Below, one piece after another: positions 5,316-6,142 of a stretch of DNA of 6,142 bases. Made by a program: the position numbers and the translations under genes. The stretch covers positions 1 to 6,142 of the forward strand of contig JALORM010000159.1 of NCBI GenBank assembly GCA_025458985.1. Reading direction: 5' to 3'. Position 1 is the stretch's first letter. Each line of letters begins with the position of its first letter. The DNA is from Paracoccaceae bacterium (GTDB lineage Bacteria; Pseudomonadota; Alphaproteobacteria; Rhodobacterales; Rhodobacteraceae). Below the pieces are notes generated by a model. The model ran no database searches. It was not told the DNA's origin and was given only the letters and a program-made list of their open reading frames with translations.

Positions 5316-6076
5316 CCGAGGCGCAGCACCGCGACACCGCCGCGCTGGTGATCGGCGGCACCCAGGGCCTTGGCCTTGCCATCGCGGCGCAGCTGCGGGC
5401 CGAGGGCTGCACGCGCCTGGTCGTCGCGGGGCGCGATGCCGGGCGGGGGCAGGCGGCGGCGAAGGTGCTGGGTGCCGCGTTCATGCCCGTCGACCTGGCA
5501 GACACCGGGGCCGTGATCGCGCTGGTCGACCGCGCCGCCGAGGCGATGGGTCGGGTCGACGCCCTGGTGACCGCGGGCGCGCTGACCGACCGCGGCTCGA
5601 TCCTCGACACCACGCCCGATCTCTGGGACCGTGTGATGGCCGCGAATGCGTTCTTCGCGCTCCAGCGGTTCGCACAGCGTGCAGTGGAAGGCGGGTATCC
5701 CGCGTCGGCGGTCAACATCCTGTCGATGGTCGTCCATTGCGGGCAGTCGTTCCTCGCGCCCTATTCGGCGTCGAAGGCGGCGCTGGCGAACGTGACCCGG
5801 AACGCCGCGAACGCGCTGGCGAAGCACCGCATCCGGGTGAACGGGATCAATTGCGGCTGGATGGATACGCCGGGCGAGGACGCCACCCAGCGCCGCTTCC
5901 ACGGCGCGGGCGACGACTGGCTGGCGAAGGCCGAGGCGGCCCAACCCTTCGGGATGCTGGTCAAGCCCGACCACGTCGCGGGTCTTGCCGCCTACATGCT
6001 GGGGCCGCGGTCGGGCGTGATGACCGGCGCCATCGTGGATTTTGACCAGAACGTGTCCGGGGCCTACCCGGAGTAA
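5312..6076 (+). CDS. Short-chain dehydrogenase/reductase (classical SDR)
   Basis: 254 residues, typical of classical SDRs. Visible motifs: the NAD(P)-binding glycine motif GGTQGLG (15-21), a VDLAD-type acidic segment (60-64), VTAGA (86-90) in place of the usual NNAG, catalytic-tetrad Asn112 in MAANAF, Ser138 in NILSMV, and Tyr151 with Lys155 in YSASK. The C-terminal GVMTGAIVDFDQN (235-247) is the family's usual end region. It probably oxidises or reduces a sugar or cyclitol hydroxyl, acting on the product of the importer-isomerase pathway; the exact substrate is unknown. Arg41 after the second beta strand (VVAGRD) would be compatible with NADP(H), but this is weak evidence. The ATG overlaps the ancestral ATPase stop as ATGA (5312-5315), implying translational coupling, which the upstream frameshift would disturb. 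No strong separate Shine-Dalgarno is present. Confidence 0.9.
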   Translation: MTEAQHRDTAALVIGGTQGLGLAIAAQLRAEGCTRLVVAGRDAGRGQAAAKVLGAAFMPVDLADTGAVIALVDRAAEAMGRVDALVTAGALTDRGSILDTTPDLWDRVMAANAFFALQRFAQRAVEGGYPASAVNILSMVVHCGQSFLAPYSASKAALANVTRNAANALAKHRIRVNGINCGWMDTPGEDATQRRFHGAGDDWLAKAEAAQPFGMLVKPDHVAGLAAYMLGPRSGVMTGAIVDFDQNVSGAYPE

Positions 6077-6116
6077 CCTTTAGGACAGGCGCGGACGGCG
6101 CCGGAAAAGGAAGAAG

Positions 6117-6142
6117 ATGTCAGTTCGCTTCGGCATTCTCGG
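6117..6142 (+). CDS. Partial CDS, probable Gfo/Idh/MocA-family NAD(P)-dependent dehydrogenase
   Basis: Only eight full codons are inside the window, reading MSVRFGIL and then a probable Gly. This is the first beta strand of a Rossmann fold as found at the N-terminus of inositol 2-dehydrogenase and related Gfo/Idh/MocA enzymes. AAGGAAG (6107-6113) is a suitable ribosome binding site just upstream. The gene lies 40 bp after the dehydrogenase stop and is likely the next member of the operon. The family fits the IolI/MocC-like isomerase upstream, but eight residues cannot prove it. Confidence 0.55.

Noticed and set aside
5178..6045. Second ABC domain in a two-domain, ~505-residue ATPase
   Set aside because: The frame after 5160 contains no Walker or signature motif. 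It is the out-of-frame reading of the ATPase tail and the dehydrogenase gene.

Overview
The window is a high-GC stretch of bacterial chromosome or megaplasmid. Third codon positions are strongly G/C, Shine-Dalgarno sequences are strong (AGGAGG, GGGAGG), and genes are tightly packed. The gene families and protein style suggest an alphaproteobacterium, most likely of the Rhodobacteraceae (Paracoccus/Rhodobacter type). That placement is inference from style, not from a marker gene.

Layout. A partial gene runs leftward off the window (1-161, minus; probably a fatty acid desaturase-type protein). A 132-bp divergent promoter region separates it from a rightward cluster: a LacI-family repressor (294-1325, GTG start); a 160-bp regulatory gap; an IolI/MocC-like TIM-barrel sugar isomerase (1486-2307); a periplasmic sugar-binding protein (2387-3328); an RbsC-type permease (3401-4516); a single-domain ABC ATPase, broken by a frameshift (4528-5315); a short-chain dehydrogenase (5312-6076); and the first eight codons of what looks like a Gfo/Idh/MocA-type dehydrogenase (from 6117).

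How it fits together. This is a carbohydrate uptake and catabolism operon. The binding protein, permease and ATPase form a CUT2-type (ribose/fructose/inositol class) importer. The isomerase and the two dehydrogenases would oxidise and rearrange the imported compound. An IolI/MocC-type isomerase next to a Gfo/Idh/MocA-type enzyme points to a cyclitol (inositol, rhizopine-like) or a related polyol or sugar, but the substrate cannot be read from the sequence. The LacI protein probably controls its own gene and the operon through a repeated inverted motif, TGAYG-N6/7-CGTCA. The motif occurs just before the lacI start (268-283) and twice between lacI and the isomerase (1327-1342 and 1350-1366).

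The two observations most worth a second look are a perfect 17-bp tandem duplication (5144-5177) that frameshifts the transporter ATPase right after its H-loop and abolishes its ATGA stop/start overlap with the next gene, and the three-copy operator family. No CRISPR array, insertion sequence, tRNA or rRNA was seen, and no clearly new biological system is evident.
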